Positions 1-8,514 are shown, counted from the stretch's first letter. The stretch is 64,000 nucleotides of DNA from JAEUKA01 sp035328405 (GCA_035328405.1 DAOLIT010000011.1:1-64000); one strand, 5' to 3'. Notes: generated by a model from the letters alone, not told the origin. Program-made: numbers and translations.

Positions 1-25
1 GGGGGCTTGGACGGGGGAGGTGGGG

Positions 26-1468
26 TTAGCGGGCGGCGATGATCACGCGGTACGGCCAGGGGAACTTCGGCGCGCTGAAGATCGAGATTTGGATGCAGCG
101 CTGCGTGCCTGGTGTCGCCGCACTTTCATACACCGCGACGTTTTGCCCAGAGCCGGCACCAATGCTCGCTGCACAAGTCCCGTTCGAGTGCTCGATGATC
201 TGCGCGGTCGCGCCGGGGGAAACCACCTGGACATGCAGCCGACTGGTCCCTCCCGCAGCGGTGAAGCGGATGTAGTCATAGTCACCGTTCATATCGACTG
301 CGCCGTCGGTCGCAAAGTTGGGCCCGGCGGCGGCCAAGCTTGCGATGGTGTACAGGGGGGTGCCGGGACTGTCTGGTGTCCCCGGTTCCTTCGCCGAGAA
401 CTTGACGCCCGTGAGCGACATCACGTTCACCGAGTAGCCATACGTGGCACCGCCCTGGACGTTGGTGGGAAACGCTGCCAGATAGTTCGCACCCGCCGTC
501 GGTGCATATCCCAAGATGGTGCGGTTCGCGGTGCCGTTCGCCGTCGTGGGTGCCAGCACGCCGTTGCCGAATTTTCCATCCGTTCCGGCGTATGCGGCAG
601 TGATGGTCGTCGTACCGCCCGTGTACGCCGAGCCCAGCCCGGTGAACTGACCGAACAAAATTTGGTCGGCTGCGGTGGTCGTGAATTGGTACAGGTTGCT
701 GGACAGCCCCGCTGCATGCGCTTGCCCGGCCAGTGGCGTGCCCAGCGTCAAGGCCGTGGGCGTGCGCGCCGTGACCGTCGGGCTCAGCGTATCCGCCGGG
801 TCACTTGCCAACACCACCGTTTGTCCCAGGGGATCGATCCACGTTCCCTGCATGCTCAGGCTGCCCACGGGGGCCGTCGCATCGGCCAGCCCCACTCCTC
901 CTTGGCGGGCCATCGTGGACAGTTGCACCTGCGCCGTGGTCAGGCCGCTGGTCAAACGGAACGCGCTGGTGAGCGGGGTGGCTTGGTAATCCAAATTCAA
1001 CACGTCGAACGGCACCAAACCGCCTTGTTGCACCGGATAGGAACCCGACATGTTCGATTTCAGCGGGGCCTTGACGTTCCATCCGCCGGTCAGCTTGAGC
1101 GAGGAGCTGCCCGAGGTCACCGTGACATCGTGCGGCCCAAACTTCGCCGAAGGACCGATCGCCACAAGGGCGCGCAGGTTGTCTGTGCTCGTCGCGGTGA
1201 CTTGGCTGACCGTGATCCCCGGATCGCCGAAATCGATCGTTTCGGTCCCCGCAAATGCCGTGCCTCCGCCCGAAATTTGGATCGGGATTGTCCGCCCGAA
1301 AAACGCTTCGCTCGGTGTGATGAGGTTGAGCGCCGGGGCCTGATTCCCCGCCGGACCCGCTGCGCCCGTTGCTCCCGCCGGGCCCGCCGGACCTGCCGCG
1401 CCCGTGCCATCGCAAGCCGTTACCGATGCAGCCAAAACGAAACAGAAAGCAAGCGTCGTTCTTTTCAT
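26..1468 (-). CDS. Lipoprotein with collagen-like and IPT/TIG-like segments
   Basis: This predicted surface lipoprotein has 480 residues and no known enzymatic motif. The N-terminus (MKRTTLAFCFVLAASVTAC) is a lipoprotein signal ending in a lipobox. It is followed by a short Gly-Pro-Ala collagen-like run (GPAGPAGATGAAGPAG), then an IPT/TIG-like beta-sandwich stretch (residues about 30-110) and a long Ser/Thr/Gly-rich C-terminal region without recognised motifs. The ATG at 1468 was chosen because it starts the signal peptide and follows a GGGGGA ribosome-binding site; upstream in-frame codons would put charged residues before the signal. The gene is divergent from the reverse transcriptase. The function is unknown; a surface or adhesive role is inferred from the architecture only. 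Confidence 0.8.
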   Translation of the reverse strand: MKRTTLAFCFVLAASVTACDGTGAAGPAGPAGATGAAGPAGNQAPALNLITPSEAFFGRTIPIQISGGGTAFAGTETIDFGDPGITVSQVTATSTDNLRALVAIGPSAKFGPHDVTVTSGSSSLKLTGGWNVKAPLKSNMSGSYPVQQGGLVPFDVLNLDYQATPLTSAFRLTSGLTTAQVQLSTMARQGGVGLADATAPVGSLSMQGTWIDPLGQTVVLASDPADTLSPTVTARTPTALTLGTPLAGQAHAAGLSSNLYQFTTTAADQILFGQFTGLGSAYTGGTTTITAAYAGTDGKFGNGVLAPTTANGTANRTILGYAPTAGANYLAAFPTNVQGGATYGYSVNVMSLTGVKFSAKEPGTPDSPGTPLYTIASLAAAGPNFATDGAVDMNGDYDYIRFTAAGGTSRLHVQVVSPGATAQIIEHSNGTCAASIGAGSGQNVAVYESAATPGTQRCIQISIFSAPKFPWPYRVIIAAR

Positions 1469-1616
1469 GTGGTGTCCCCCTAAGCAGTGAAACTGGAACG
1501 GCCCCTGTCTTGGAGCCTCGACCATCATATCGCGATGGGAAACACCAGATTCGACTTCTGTGAAGACCGCAACAAACCAACTACTTCGCCACAAAAGAAG
1601 ACGGACCAGGAGGCCT

Positions 1617-1631
1617 CACGAGGTGCTCGTG
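1617..1631. other. Small perfect hairpin upstream of the RT gene
   Basis: CACGAG-GTG-CTCGTG forms a 6-bp stem with a 3-nt loop, about 70 bp before the reverse-transcriptase start, inside the 233-bp gap between the divergent genes. It could be part of a leader or of a non-coding template RNA such as some defence RTs use. The rest of the gap shows no promoter or repeat that I can defend. Confidence 0.3.
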
Positions 1632-1701
1632 CCCGTGGCGGCATCCTCTTGCAAGTTCTTCTTGATGTGTGATAGTCGCGCCTCATTCGGAGGCATTCCT
1701 C

Positions 1702-3309
1702 GTGACGACCTATTCTGCAAGTGAGCTCCTGGGCCGTGGCTTTTTGCCAGCGGAGCTTCCCCCCATCTTCACCTCTGCCTCGTTGGGGACGGCGTATCAG
1801 CAGTTCAAGGGCGAACTAGAACCTTGCAAGGCCCCAAAGGGCATCGCGGTTGTCCCGACGACGTTCAATTTGGCCCGCCAGGGGACGTTGCGACGGCGTT
1901 TGAGCATTCCGCATCCGTTGTACTATGCCCAGCTCTGCCAGGAGATTGAGGCCCACTCGATGCTGCTTCAGCACGCCCTGGATCGTTCGACTTGGAGCCG
2001 GTCTAGGCCCACGGTTTCCGGTACCGGGCGCGCACTCGATCGTCCCCTCAAAGAGCGATTGATCGTTGAGGCCAGGGCTGAGGTACGAGCTACATCGCGA
2101 TATCTAGTTCAGGCAGATATCTCGCAATTTTACCACAGCATTTATACCCATACAATAGGCTGGTCGATAGCTGGCAAGGACAAAGCAAAGGAACTGAAGA
2201 AACACCCCGATCAAAAGCATGAACCGGCCCATTTAGAAGCCCATATCGGGAATGAACTAGATAAGAAAATTCGAGCCTTGCAAGACGGACAGTCTATTGG
2301 ATTGCCGGTGGGACCCGATGCTTCTTTTCTATTGGCAGAGGTTCTGCTTTGTGGAGTAGACCGGACACTGAGTGATGAGTTTGATGCGCAAAATATACGT
2401 GTTGTTGCAATGCGAAATGTCGATGATTACCAAATTGGATCTCAGTCGTATGATGACGCGGAAAAGGTTCTGGCCTTGCTGCAACGTCATCTGCGGACAG
2501 AACTCGAACTCACGCTCAACCCACGCAAGACCAAAATCCTGACCCTGCCTGCCCCGCTGGAAGATCCTTGGGTGACAGAACTGAAAGGGATTGTGCAGGC
2601 AACAACCGGTGTTCCAGAGCGCCAGAAACGCAGGGAACTGCTCCGCTTGTTTGATCTGGCTACGGCGGCACGAAGCAAGTACCCCGAAGAGCATGTCTAC
2701 AGTTACCTGCTCGGCATTCTCAAGCACGTCAACGTCGGTCCGAACAACTGGAAACTGTTGCAGCACATGCTGCTCCAGATTGCGCTGGCCGAGTCTGGCA
2801 CCCTCCGACAAATGTTGACGGACTTGCTGTGGTACAAAAAGGAAGGGAACAATATAGATACGGACCGATGGAGGGATGTCTTCGAGCGAATGATCAAAAC
2901 CCATGCTCCACAAGAGCATAGTAGTGAAGTGGTTTGGGCATTGTGGGGCCTGTACGAATTGGGGGGGAAACTGTCGTCAGCGGTGGTAAGTGCGATCCTC
3001 AAGATGGAGGATGCGATAGTCGCTCTGCTTGCGATATGTTTGGCGCATCATGGTCTGTGCGAAAGCCAGGATGACATGGATAGACTCAAAGAAACCTATC
3101 AGCGCAGGGTTGGACGTGCGGGATTTTTTGGGGAACAGTGGCCACTGATTTACGAAGCGACGACCCGAGGATGGCTAGAAGAAACCCCCGATCTTCACGA
3201 TGATCGAGGATATCAATGTCTCAAGAAGCATCACGTTACTTTTTTGGACTTCTCGAAACGGATAGATCCGAGTGACCACAATCAATACAAAGACTATGGG
3301 AGTCCTTGA
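1702..3309 (+). CDS. Reverse transcriptase of the defence (UG/Abi-like) type
   Basis: This is an RNA-directed DNA polymerase, 535 residues from the GTG at 1702. That start has a good GGAGG site 8 nt upstream; the GTG at 1669 has none. Palm motifs are clear: QADISQFYHSIY holds the first catalytic Asp (D139), the segment GQSIGLPVGPDASFLLAE is motif B, and MRNVDDY holds D241 and D242. The usual YxDD box reads NVDD, so its Tyr is Asn239. Motif D (LTLNPRKTKIL) follows. About 250 helical, Trp-rich C-terminal residues resemble the alpha-repeat domain of AbiK/DRT-type enzymes and replace a group II intron maturase domain. No intron, DGR repeat or second RT is adjacent. An antiphage role is inferred from the family only. 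Confidence 0.88.
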   Translation: MTTYSASELLGRGFLPAELPPIFTSASLGTAYQQFKGELEPCKAPKGIAVVPTTFNLARQGTLRRRLSIPHPLYYAQLCQEIEAHSMLLQHALDRSTWSRSRPTVSGTGRALDRPLKERLIVEARAEVRATSRYLVQADISQFYHSIYTHTIGWSIAGKDKAKELKKHPDQKHEPAHLEAHIGNELDKKIRALQDGQSIGLPVGPDASFLLAEVLLCGVDRTLSDEFDAQNIRVVAMRNVDDYQIGSQSYDDAEKVLALLQRHLRTELELTLNPRKTKILTLPAPLEDPWVTELKGIVQATTGVPERQKRRELLRLFDLATAARSKYPEEHVYSYLLGILKHVNVGPNNWKLLQHMLLQIALAESGTLRQMLTDLLWYKKEGNNIDTDRWRDVFERMIKTHAPQEHSSEVVWALWGLYELGGKLSSAVVSAILKMEDAIVALLAICLAHHGLCESQDDMDRLKETYQRRVGRAGFFGEQWPLIYEATTRGWLEETPDLHDDRGYQCLKKHHVTFLDFSKRIDPSDHNQYKDYGSP

Positions 3310-3339
3310 AAAGCGCCACACTGTTTGGATTCTATTGCC

Positions 3340-3540
3340 CTACCAAAGACGAGATGGACACGATGTGCCGGTCATTGGACCGGCGGGAGGCGGGCAGTGG
3401 GTGGCGCATCGACCTGGGCCGTGCTCGAACCTTTGGCAGGTGAGACCGCGTTTGTGCAGGGCTCGCCACCGCAGAACTTCGCCGCCGTAACCCACGGCGA
3501 CCCCCAAACCCAATAGTGCAATCAGCAGTTTGCGACGCAT
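3340..3540 (-). CDS. Small predicted membrane or secreted protein
   Basis: This 66-residue protein starts with a hydrophobic signal or anchor (MRRKLLIALLGLGVAVGYGG) and continues as a short basic, Cys/Pro-containing tail. It begins 6 bases after the stop of the metal-sensor gene. Its AGGAG ribosome-binding site overlaps the end of that gene, so the two are very likely co-transcribed and coupled. I do not recognise a family. It may be a small inner-membrane partner of the metal sensor. Confidence 0.6.
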   Translation of the reverse strand: MRRKLLIALLGLGVAVGYGGEVLRWRALHKRGLTCQRFEHGPGRCATHCPPPAGPMTGTSCPSRLW

Positions 3541-3546
3541 GTTGTG

Positions 3547-4077
3547 TTACTCCTGTGCCGAAAAGGGGCCGTGTTGCAGCAGTTCAGCCAGCCGAGCGCG
3601 TTGCGGCGCATCGAACGTCGTGTGAAGCCTCCCGACCACATCGACAAGCAGCTTGCGCATGCGGTCGTGAATTTCGTCCACGCGGGAAATGGCTTCTGCC
3701 AGAGCTTCTTCCTGAAACGACTCGCTTTGCAGCGTCTTGGCCACTTGGATGCGCGCTTGCTTGAGTGCTTCGCGGTTCTTTTGCATCTCCTCTTGAACAT
3801 GGGAAAACGCTTCACGCAACGCTTTTTCTTGGGCCGGTGTCGCCTCTACTTCCGACGAAATCCGACGCCACAGGAAGTCCCGAAACCAAGTCCCCCTTCC
3901 AAAGGGAGGAAATCCCTCATGCCCATCGTGTCTGCCATGTCCCCCATGTCCACAGCAGGCACCGTGGCCTCCCCGATCGAAACCGCAGCATCGGCTACCG
4001 TGGCGACCGTGACAACCCTTGCGCAACACTCTGCACAGCGCGAACAGACAAATCGTTCCGAAAATAAAACCGCACAT
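3547..4077 (-). CDS. Periplasmic heavy-metal sensor (Spy/CpxP/ZraP-like) with a His/Cys-rich segment
   Basis: This 176-residue envelope protein has an N-terminal hydrophobic segment (CGFIFGTICLFALCRVL), then a low-complexity metal-ligand region (about residues 21-55) with repeated HG, CC and GHG motifs. The C-terminal half is an amphipathic helical domain (TPAQEKALREAFSHVQEEM...) like the LTxxQ/Spy-CpxP periplasmic metal sensors. The family binds Zn or Cu or acts as an ATP-independent chaperone. The start at 4077 has a strong AAGGAGGAG site. It is the first gene of a two-gene unit with the small protein at 3340-3540. The His/Cys cluster suggests direct metal binding; the metal cannot be told from sequence. 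Confidence 0.78.
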   Translation of the reverse strand: MCGFIFGTICLFALCRVLRKGCHGRHGSRCCGFDRGGHGACCGHGGHGRHDGHEGFPPFGRGTWFRDFLWRRISSEVEATPAQEKALREAFSHVQEEMQKNREALKQARIQVAKTLQSESFQEEALAEAISRVDEIHDRMRKLLVDVVGRLHTTFDAPQRARLAELLQHGPFSAQE

Positions 4078-4246
4078 GTACGCTCCTCCTTGTTTGAGTT
4101 TGGGAGTCCTCGCAAAAAGCCTCAGGTCGAGTGCTTTTGCTGTCTTCTTGGTAGAAGCGTAGTGCGCGTGTGTTAAGCGTCTTTTGCGCTCGCGTAAAGA
4201 AATGCAAAGGGACCGCCCCCATCCCCGCTAGGTTTCTGGAAGGGAA

Positions 4247-5038
4247 CTACCTGGGCCCGTGATAGAGAAGCTCGACGCTGCGTTCGATCTGATCGGAAAA
4301 GGCGTGTTCGGTTTTTGCCGTTCCGCGAGTTTCGTCAAACGAACCCCAGATCGGCATCGGCAAACGCAAACCGCGCGCTGGCACCCTCGCATGGCTGCTT
4401 CTTGGCGTCATGGGTGCGAGGGTCCTGGGGAGCGACACGGCCAAACCCGCATGGACGCGAAAACGGCTCACAAACGGACGCCGTTCCTCGATCGGTGGAT
4501 ACGTCGCAAACGCAGTCCGCACACACTCCAACGCCTTTTCATCAAAGCGCGCATTTCCCGACGGTTTCGTGACAAAAATGTTCTCGACTTGTCCCATCGC
4601 ATCCGTATGGACTGTGATCTCTGTGTCGCGTTCCTTCGCCGGTCGTTCGTACGCGCGACGGGTTGCATCTACTTCATCTTGCGCATCCACATGCGGGTCC
4701 GTGCTCAATTTGCGCCCCGCAGGTTCCGGTGCGACAGGTTGTGCAGTCACAAGTTGTCGCGAAAGGAGCGTTGCCTTGCTCTCGTCTGAAATCAGGTCTC
4801 TGCTTGGCGAAAAACGCGCCTCTGCGGTTTTCCGAATCTGCCCCCAATCCGCCTGCGAAATCGTCGTATCCCGAGGAGAAAGTCGCGGATCATTGAGAAG
4901 CAGATTCACCGTCTTTTTAGACGCCGGAGGTTTCGGCGCTGCCTCCTCTGCTCCAAAAACCACGTTTGCAAAGCCCACCGGAAACACAACCCAAGTCGCA
5001 ATGACCAGCATCCAACGCATGCAACCAGACTGCCTCAT
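4247..5038 (-). CDS. TonB C-terminal-domain periplasmic protein
   Basis: This 263-residue protein has a signal or anchor segment (MRWMLVIATWVVFPVGFANVVFG), a variable charged middle and a TonB C-terminal fold (ITVHTDAMGQVENIFVTKPSGNARFDEKALECVRTAF, about residues 150-195). Energy transducers use this domain to contact outer-membrane receptors, but no ExbB/ExbD gene is nearby and the Pro-rich spacer is short, so it may be a stand-alone TonB-like protein. Its ATG at 5038 overlaps the TGA of the upstream transporter gene in an ATGA, so translation is coupled to the two YeeE-type genes. Confidence 0.75.
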   Translation of the reverse strand: MRQSGCMRWMLVIATWVVFPVGFANVVFGAEEAAPKPPASKKTVNLLLNDPRLSPRDTTISQADWGQIRKTAEARFSPSRDLISDESKATLLSRQLVTAQPVAPEPAGRKLSTDPHVDAQDEVDATRRAYERPAKERDTEITVHTDAMGQVENIFVTKPSGNARFDEKALECVRTAFATYPPIEERRPFVSRFRVHAGLAVSLPRTLAPMTPRSSHARVPARGLRLPMPIWGSFDETRGTAKTEHAFSDQIERSVELLYHGPR

Positions 5039-5469
5039 GGAATCGGATTCCGAAAGTCGTGATACGTGCGATGCAGCGCCATCCCGAGCAGCATCGAGAT
5101 CACAAACAGAAGCGCACTTGTCGATCCGCTTGCAAACGCCACAATCGCGGGCCCCGGACAATATCCAGCAAGGCCCCAACCCGAGCCAAACAGGAGTCCT
5201 CCCACGATGAGTTTTGCGTCCAAATCTTGGCTTGTGGGCAAGTGAAACTTTTGCCCCAAAACAGGCTTTTGCCGTCGCAAAATAAACGGAAAGGACAGAA
5301 ACGTCACGAGCACCGCACCGCCCATCACCAAAGCGAGACTCGGATCGAAGTTTCCGCTCACATCCAAAAAGTCCTGCACTTTTTGCGGATTCACCATCCC
5401 CGAAACGAGCAGACCCGTTCCAAAAAGTGCCCCCAAAACAAACGAAGTAAGACTCTGTTTCGCGCTCAT
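5035..5469 (-). CDS. YeeE/YedE-family sulfur transporter half (DUF6691/PmpB-like)
   Basis: This 144-residue integral membrane protein has about four helices. The family carries characteristic motifs seen here: GTGLLVSGMVNPQKVQDFLDV and FGSGWGLAGYCPGPA, with the conserved Cys in GYCPGP. Relatives work in pairs to move thiosulfate or other reduced sulfur compounds across the inner membrane. The gene overlaps the upstream partner by ATGA (5466-5469) and the downstream TonB-like gene by ATGA (5035-5038). The short length and tandem arrangement fit the PmpA/PmpB split form rather than the single-chain YeeE form. Confidence 0.85.
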   Translation of the reverse strand: MSAKQSLTSFVLGALFGTGLLVSGMVNPQKVQDFLDVSGNFDPSLALVMGGAVLVTFLSFPFILRRQKPVLGQKFHLPTSQDLDAKLIVGGLLFGSGWGLAGYCPGPAIVAFASGSTSALLFVISMLLGMALHRTYHDFRNPIP

Positions 5470-5903
5470 GGGGAGACTCCCAGCAGGTGACGCAGGACGA
5501 AGACGGTCAGCGCGCCGCTCACAAGAAACGTGATCGTGTACGCCACGGAACGGCGCGAACGTCGGCCCAGTCCACAGACACCGTGACCACTTGTGCATCC
5601 CGATCCGAGGCGCGATCCAAAGCCCACCAAAAGACCCGCCAGAACCAGCATCCTTGGCGACGCTGTCGAGGGAAACGACGGCAACCTCCCAAAGATCAGC
5701 AGATAACCAATCGGCGCAGCCATCATCCCGATCAAAAAGAGCGCCCGCCAAGAAGCGTCTCCTTTCGACGGATGCAGGAGCCCGCCGACCATTCCGCTGA
5801 TTCCCGCGATGCGACCTTTCAGCAGCAACATCAGCGCCGAGGCCACTCCGATCAGCAACCCACCCACCGAGGATGAAACAGGTGTGAAATTGTTCATAAA
5901 CAT
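5466..5903 (-). CDS. YeeE/YedE-family sulfur transporter half (PmpA-like)
   Basis: This 145-residue membrane protein has repeated hydrophobic helices and the family signatures GRIAGISGMVGGLL and FGSRLGSGCTSGHGVCGLGRRSRRS; the SGCTSGHGVCG box carries the conserved Cys residues. It is the first gene of a three-gene coupled unit with the second transporter half and the TonB-like protein. The ATG at 5903 is taken as start; the ATG at 5897 is equally possible. Predicted function is import or export of thiosulfate-like sulfur, based on family knowledge and not on any substrate residue I can verify. Confidence 0.85.
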   Translation of the reverse strand: MFMNNFTPVSSSVGGLLIGVASALMLLLKGRIAGISGMVGGLLHPSKGDASWRALFLIGMMAAPIGYLLIFGRLPSFPSTASPRMLVLAGLLVGFGSRLGSGCTSGHGVCGLGRRSRRSVAYTITFLVSGALTVFVLRHLLGVSP

Positions 5904-5957
5904 ACATTTACCAAACCTGTCCGCATCCCGACATCGCAAAAAGAGCAGGACCTGCAA

Positions 5958-6650
5958 CTAAAAACGCAGCTTGGTTTGTGGCAAAACATCCGCCAAAAAG
6001 TCGCGCGGCCAACTCAAGCGCGTTTCGTCTGGGAGTTGGCCATGTTTCTGTACATACGCGCGCAAAAAACGGCGGGTCGCTTCGTTCACATAGCCGCCTC
6101 CACAATGGCCTTTGAGTTCCTCTGGAAATGCGGTGCGATGCCTTTCACAAAACGCAAACCAGCGTTCATCACGCACTACTTTCGCACAGACAGAAGCTGC
6201 CGCTACCGTCGGGAAAAGTGAATCTGCTTTGTCTTGCGCCACAAAGTTTCGCAAAGGGAAACGCTTGGCAAGGGAACCAAAGAGCCGTTCTCCATCCGCG
6301 CAAATCCGATCGACTTGTGGGGATCGCAAAAGGAGTCGTGCGGCCACTTCCCTTTCCAATTCATTGAGACCCCCTTTGAAAACCGCTGCATCGACTTCAT
6401 GCGCTTCCACAACGGTCACTTCGCAAAACAGCGCCCGCTTTTGGATTTCCGTCATCAAGAATTTTCTGCGAACGTGCGCTTTTTCCCCCGCACCAAATCG
6501 TTTGCTGTCCTGCACCCCCAGTGACACTAGTTCCTCTTGCGCCGTGCGGGAAAGCGCAACCGCAGCCAGCACCAAAGGACCCAACATTGGCCCCCTTCCC
6601 GCTTCATCTAGACCCAGCTCGAAATTCCCAGTCTCCGCGATCTTTTGCAT
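5958..6650 (-). CDS. rnhB: Ribonuclease HII, archaeal/eukaryotic-like subtype
   Basis: This enzyme (230 residues) removes RNA from RNA/DNA hybrids, including single ribonucleotides. The signature GLDEAGRGPMLGPLVLAAVAL carries the first Asp-Glu pair, DRICADGERL supplies the next Asp, and KADSLFPTVAAASVCAKVVRDERW the last block. The wording of the last block and the C-terminal GGGYVNEATRRFL...LPDETRLSWP resemble the archaeal/RNase H2A version more than the usual bacterial GYGT-HR-SF ending. The ATG at 6650 places the catalytic motif about 12 residues in. It lies 13 bp after the upstream lipoprotein gene with no strong ribosome-binding site and may be read by coupling. Confidence 0.88.
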   Translation of the reverse strand: MQKIAETGNFELGLDEAGRGPMLGPLVLAAVALSRTAQEELVSLGVQDSKRFGAGEKAHVRRKFLMTEIQKRALFCEVTVVEAHEVDAAVFKGGLNELEREVAARLLLRSPQVDRICADGERLFGSLAKRFPLRNFVAQDKADSLFPTVAAASVCAKVVRDERWFAFCERHRTAFPEELKGHCGGGYVNEATRRFLRAYVQKHGQLPDETRLSWPRDFLADVLPQTKLRF

Positions 6651-6663
6651 CGCGGAAGGTGTA

Positions 6664-8514
6664 TCACATTTTGCGCAGAACCGTTCCCAACGCACCCGCA
6701 ACATAGACTTTGCCAAAAACGGCAAACACACTTTGCAACGCGGGAAAATCCGACGAGACCAAGGAAAACTGTTCGCCTTGGTAGTGATAAACCGAACCTT
6801 GGCTTGTCACCGCCCAGACATCTTGTGGCCCGGAACCAGAGATTCCTGAAATCATCTCTGTGCTGTTTCCTCCATTCAAGGAATAGGTTTTCCAGTTCGT
6901 TCCATCGTACCGCGCCATGAAACCATTGGTTCCCCCGATCCAGACATCCGAAGCGGAATTCGCAAAGACCGCATTCAGAGCCTGGCTCCCCGTCGGTGCG
7001 CTGGAATCCTGGGTCCACCCATTTTTGCCTCTCCTGACAACGGTTCCGTTTTCACCGACTGCATAGACTAAAACGTCTGCTGCGCCTGCAGAAGGAACCG
7101 CAAACACACTTCGCAAACCAATCTTTGCAGCAACAGGGGCGCTTTCATTGATGAAGGTGCCATTTTCTTTGTCATACAGACCAATGAAACCGTTGTTTCC
7201 GACCACCCAGACGTTGTTCGCGTTCGCACCATGAATCGCGGTGAGTTCCTCTGCGCCCTTCCACATTCCCACGCATTTTTTGGTGTCGCAGTTGTGAAGC
7301 ACTCCAAAACCCACGACCCATGCCGCATCTTTCGTTGGTGCATAGACACCATTGAGTGTCACAGAGGAACCGTTTTCAACGGTTTCCCAACGGTTCCCCT
7401 TCCGATGAAGGACTGAACCCCCGATGCCAACCGCCCACATGTCTTCATCGGTCGTTCCAGACAGCGAAAGCAGGGTTTGGTTGTGTCCGGCAGGCAGCAA
7501 GTTGGGGAGACCTGCGGACACGCGATAGAGCGTTGTTCCCCCGATCCACAAGTCATTTCCTGGAAGCAGCACCATCGCTTTTGCCACTTCCATTCCTGAC
7601 AAAGTACGAGAGGACCAAGTCTTGTCTGTTCTGAAAAACAGAGAGCCGGGTTTTCCACTTACGTATGTGTTTGTTCCGTCGGAAACAAGCAACGAAAGAG
7701 AGTCGGTCTTGTTGGTCGTGGTGGGGCCGCCATACTTTTCCCAAGTACCATCATTGGTACGTTTCAACATGCAGTTGTTTGCCCCCAGAATCACTGGGGA
7801 ATCCTGGAGTACACCGATTCCAGCCAGGTCCATACAGTCTATGGGGGTCGTTTCGGTTCGCACACTGCTTCCATCCCAATGCAGCGTTTTTACACTCCCT
7901 GCCTCCCGGCCCAAAAAGTACACTCCGCTCGACGCGCCAGTGATCGCGAACAGAGAAGCTGTCGTTCCTGTCGGAATGGTGTTCCACCCGTTCTCGTCTT
8001 TGTGCAAAACCGCGCCTTGATCACCGACCACCCAAATGTTGTCCGCCCCATTTCCCCACGCGGCCAAAAGGTTCGCGGTCGTGCCGGTTTCCTCGGCGAC
8101 CAGCCGTTCTCCGTTCCATTTGTGAATCGCGCCGTTGTCACCAACGAGCAGGAATGCTTCTTCTCCTGCGCCCACAAGCGCTTGTATGTTCATAGGCAGA
8201 TCCACAAGCAGCGGAACGAAAGTAGATCCCGAAAAGCGATACAACCGATTCCGGCTTGCCAGGAAAAGATGGCCCGTGCTTGTGCCGTACATGGCGTTTG
8301 GCTGGAACAGTTGCGGTCGTGGATTTTCCCAGCAGAAACCGTCGCTGCGACACGACGCAGGCTCACACTGTCGGGTCTTGTAGTTACAGGTCTGATCGCT
8401 TGGACAAAGCAGCGGTTTGTTCGTGCAGGCAGCCGGATTTTCTGCCCGAAAGGGGTCAAAGAAAGCGGAACAACTCGAAAGACAAAGGGCAAGGCCAAGA
8501 CTGGTTAAGCGCAT
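6664..8514 (-). CDS. Lipoprotein with beta-propeller-like repeats
   Basis: This 616-residue exported lipoprotein starts MRLTSLGLALCLSSC (lipobox LSSC). A short Cys-rich stretch (about 30-62, with CPSDQTCNYKTRQC) follows, then about twelve repeats of the type NNVWVVGNNGFIGLYD or DIWVVGDQGAVLHK. The repeated W/VVG..G...H signature is that of photosystem-stability-factor-like/WD-type beta-propellers common as large lipoproteins in Myxococcota. The start has a strong GGAGGAG site. It precedes rnhB by 13 bp, and the DUF4139 lipoprotein gene ends 72 bp upstream. The role is probably as a surface scaffold; no enzymatic residues are recognised. Confidence 0.82.
   Translation of the reverse strand: MRLTSLGLALCLSSCSAFFDPFRAENPAACTNKPLLCPSDQTCNYKTRQCEPASCRSDGFCWENPRPQLFQPNAMYGTSTGHLFLASRNRLYRFSGSTFVPLLVDLPMNIQALVGAGEEAFLLVGDNGAIHKWNGERLVAEETGTTANLLAAWGNGADNIWVVGDQGAVLHKDENGWNTIPTGTTASLFAITGASSGVYFLGREAGSVKTLHWDGSSVRTETTPIDCMDLAGIGVLQDSPVILGANNCMLKRTNDGTWEKYGGPTTTNKTDSLSLLVSDGTNTYVSGKPGSLFFRTDKTWSSRTLSGMEVAKAMVLLPGNDLWIGGTTLYRVSAGLPNLLPAGHNQTLLSLSGTTDEDMWAVGIGGSVLHRKGNRWETVENGSSVTLNGVYAPTKDAAWVVGFGVLHNCDTKKCVGMWKGAEELTAIHGANANNVWVVGNNGFIGLYDKENGTFINESAPVAAKIGLRSVFAVPSAGAADVLVYAVGENGTVVRRGKNGWTQDSSAPTGSQALNAVFANSASDVWIGGTNGFMARYDGTNWKTYSLNGGNSTEMISGISGSGPQDVWAVTSQGSVYHYQGEQFSLVSSDFPALQSVFAVFGKVYVAGALGTVLRKM

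Noticed and set aside
20..1483. Plus-strand frame antisense to the collagen-like lipoprotein
   Set aside because: Rich in Arg and Cys without signal or domain; the minus gene has a lipobox and ribosome-binding site.
1669..1701. Upstream GTG start for the reverse transcriptase
   Set aside because: No ribosome-binding site, and the extra 11 residues are not part of the conserved N-terminus; the GTG at 1702 has GGAGG at correct distance.
1469..3339. Diversity-generating retroelement
   Set aside because: No template/variable repeat pair, no accessory Avd gene, and the RT type differs.
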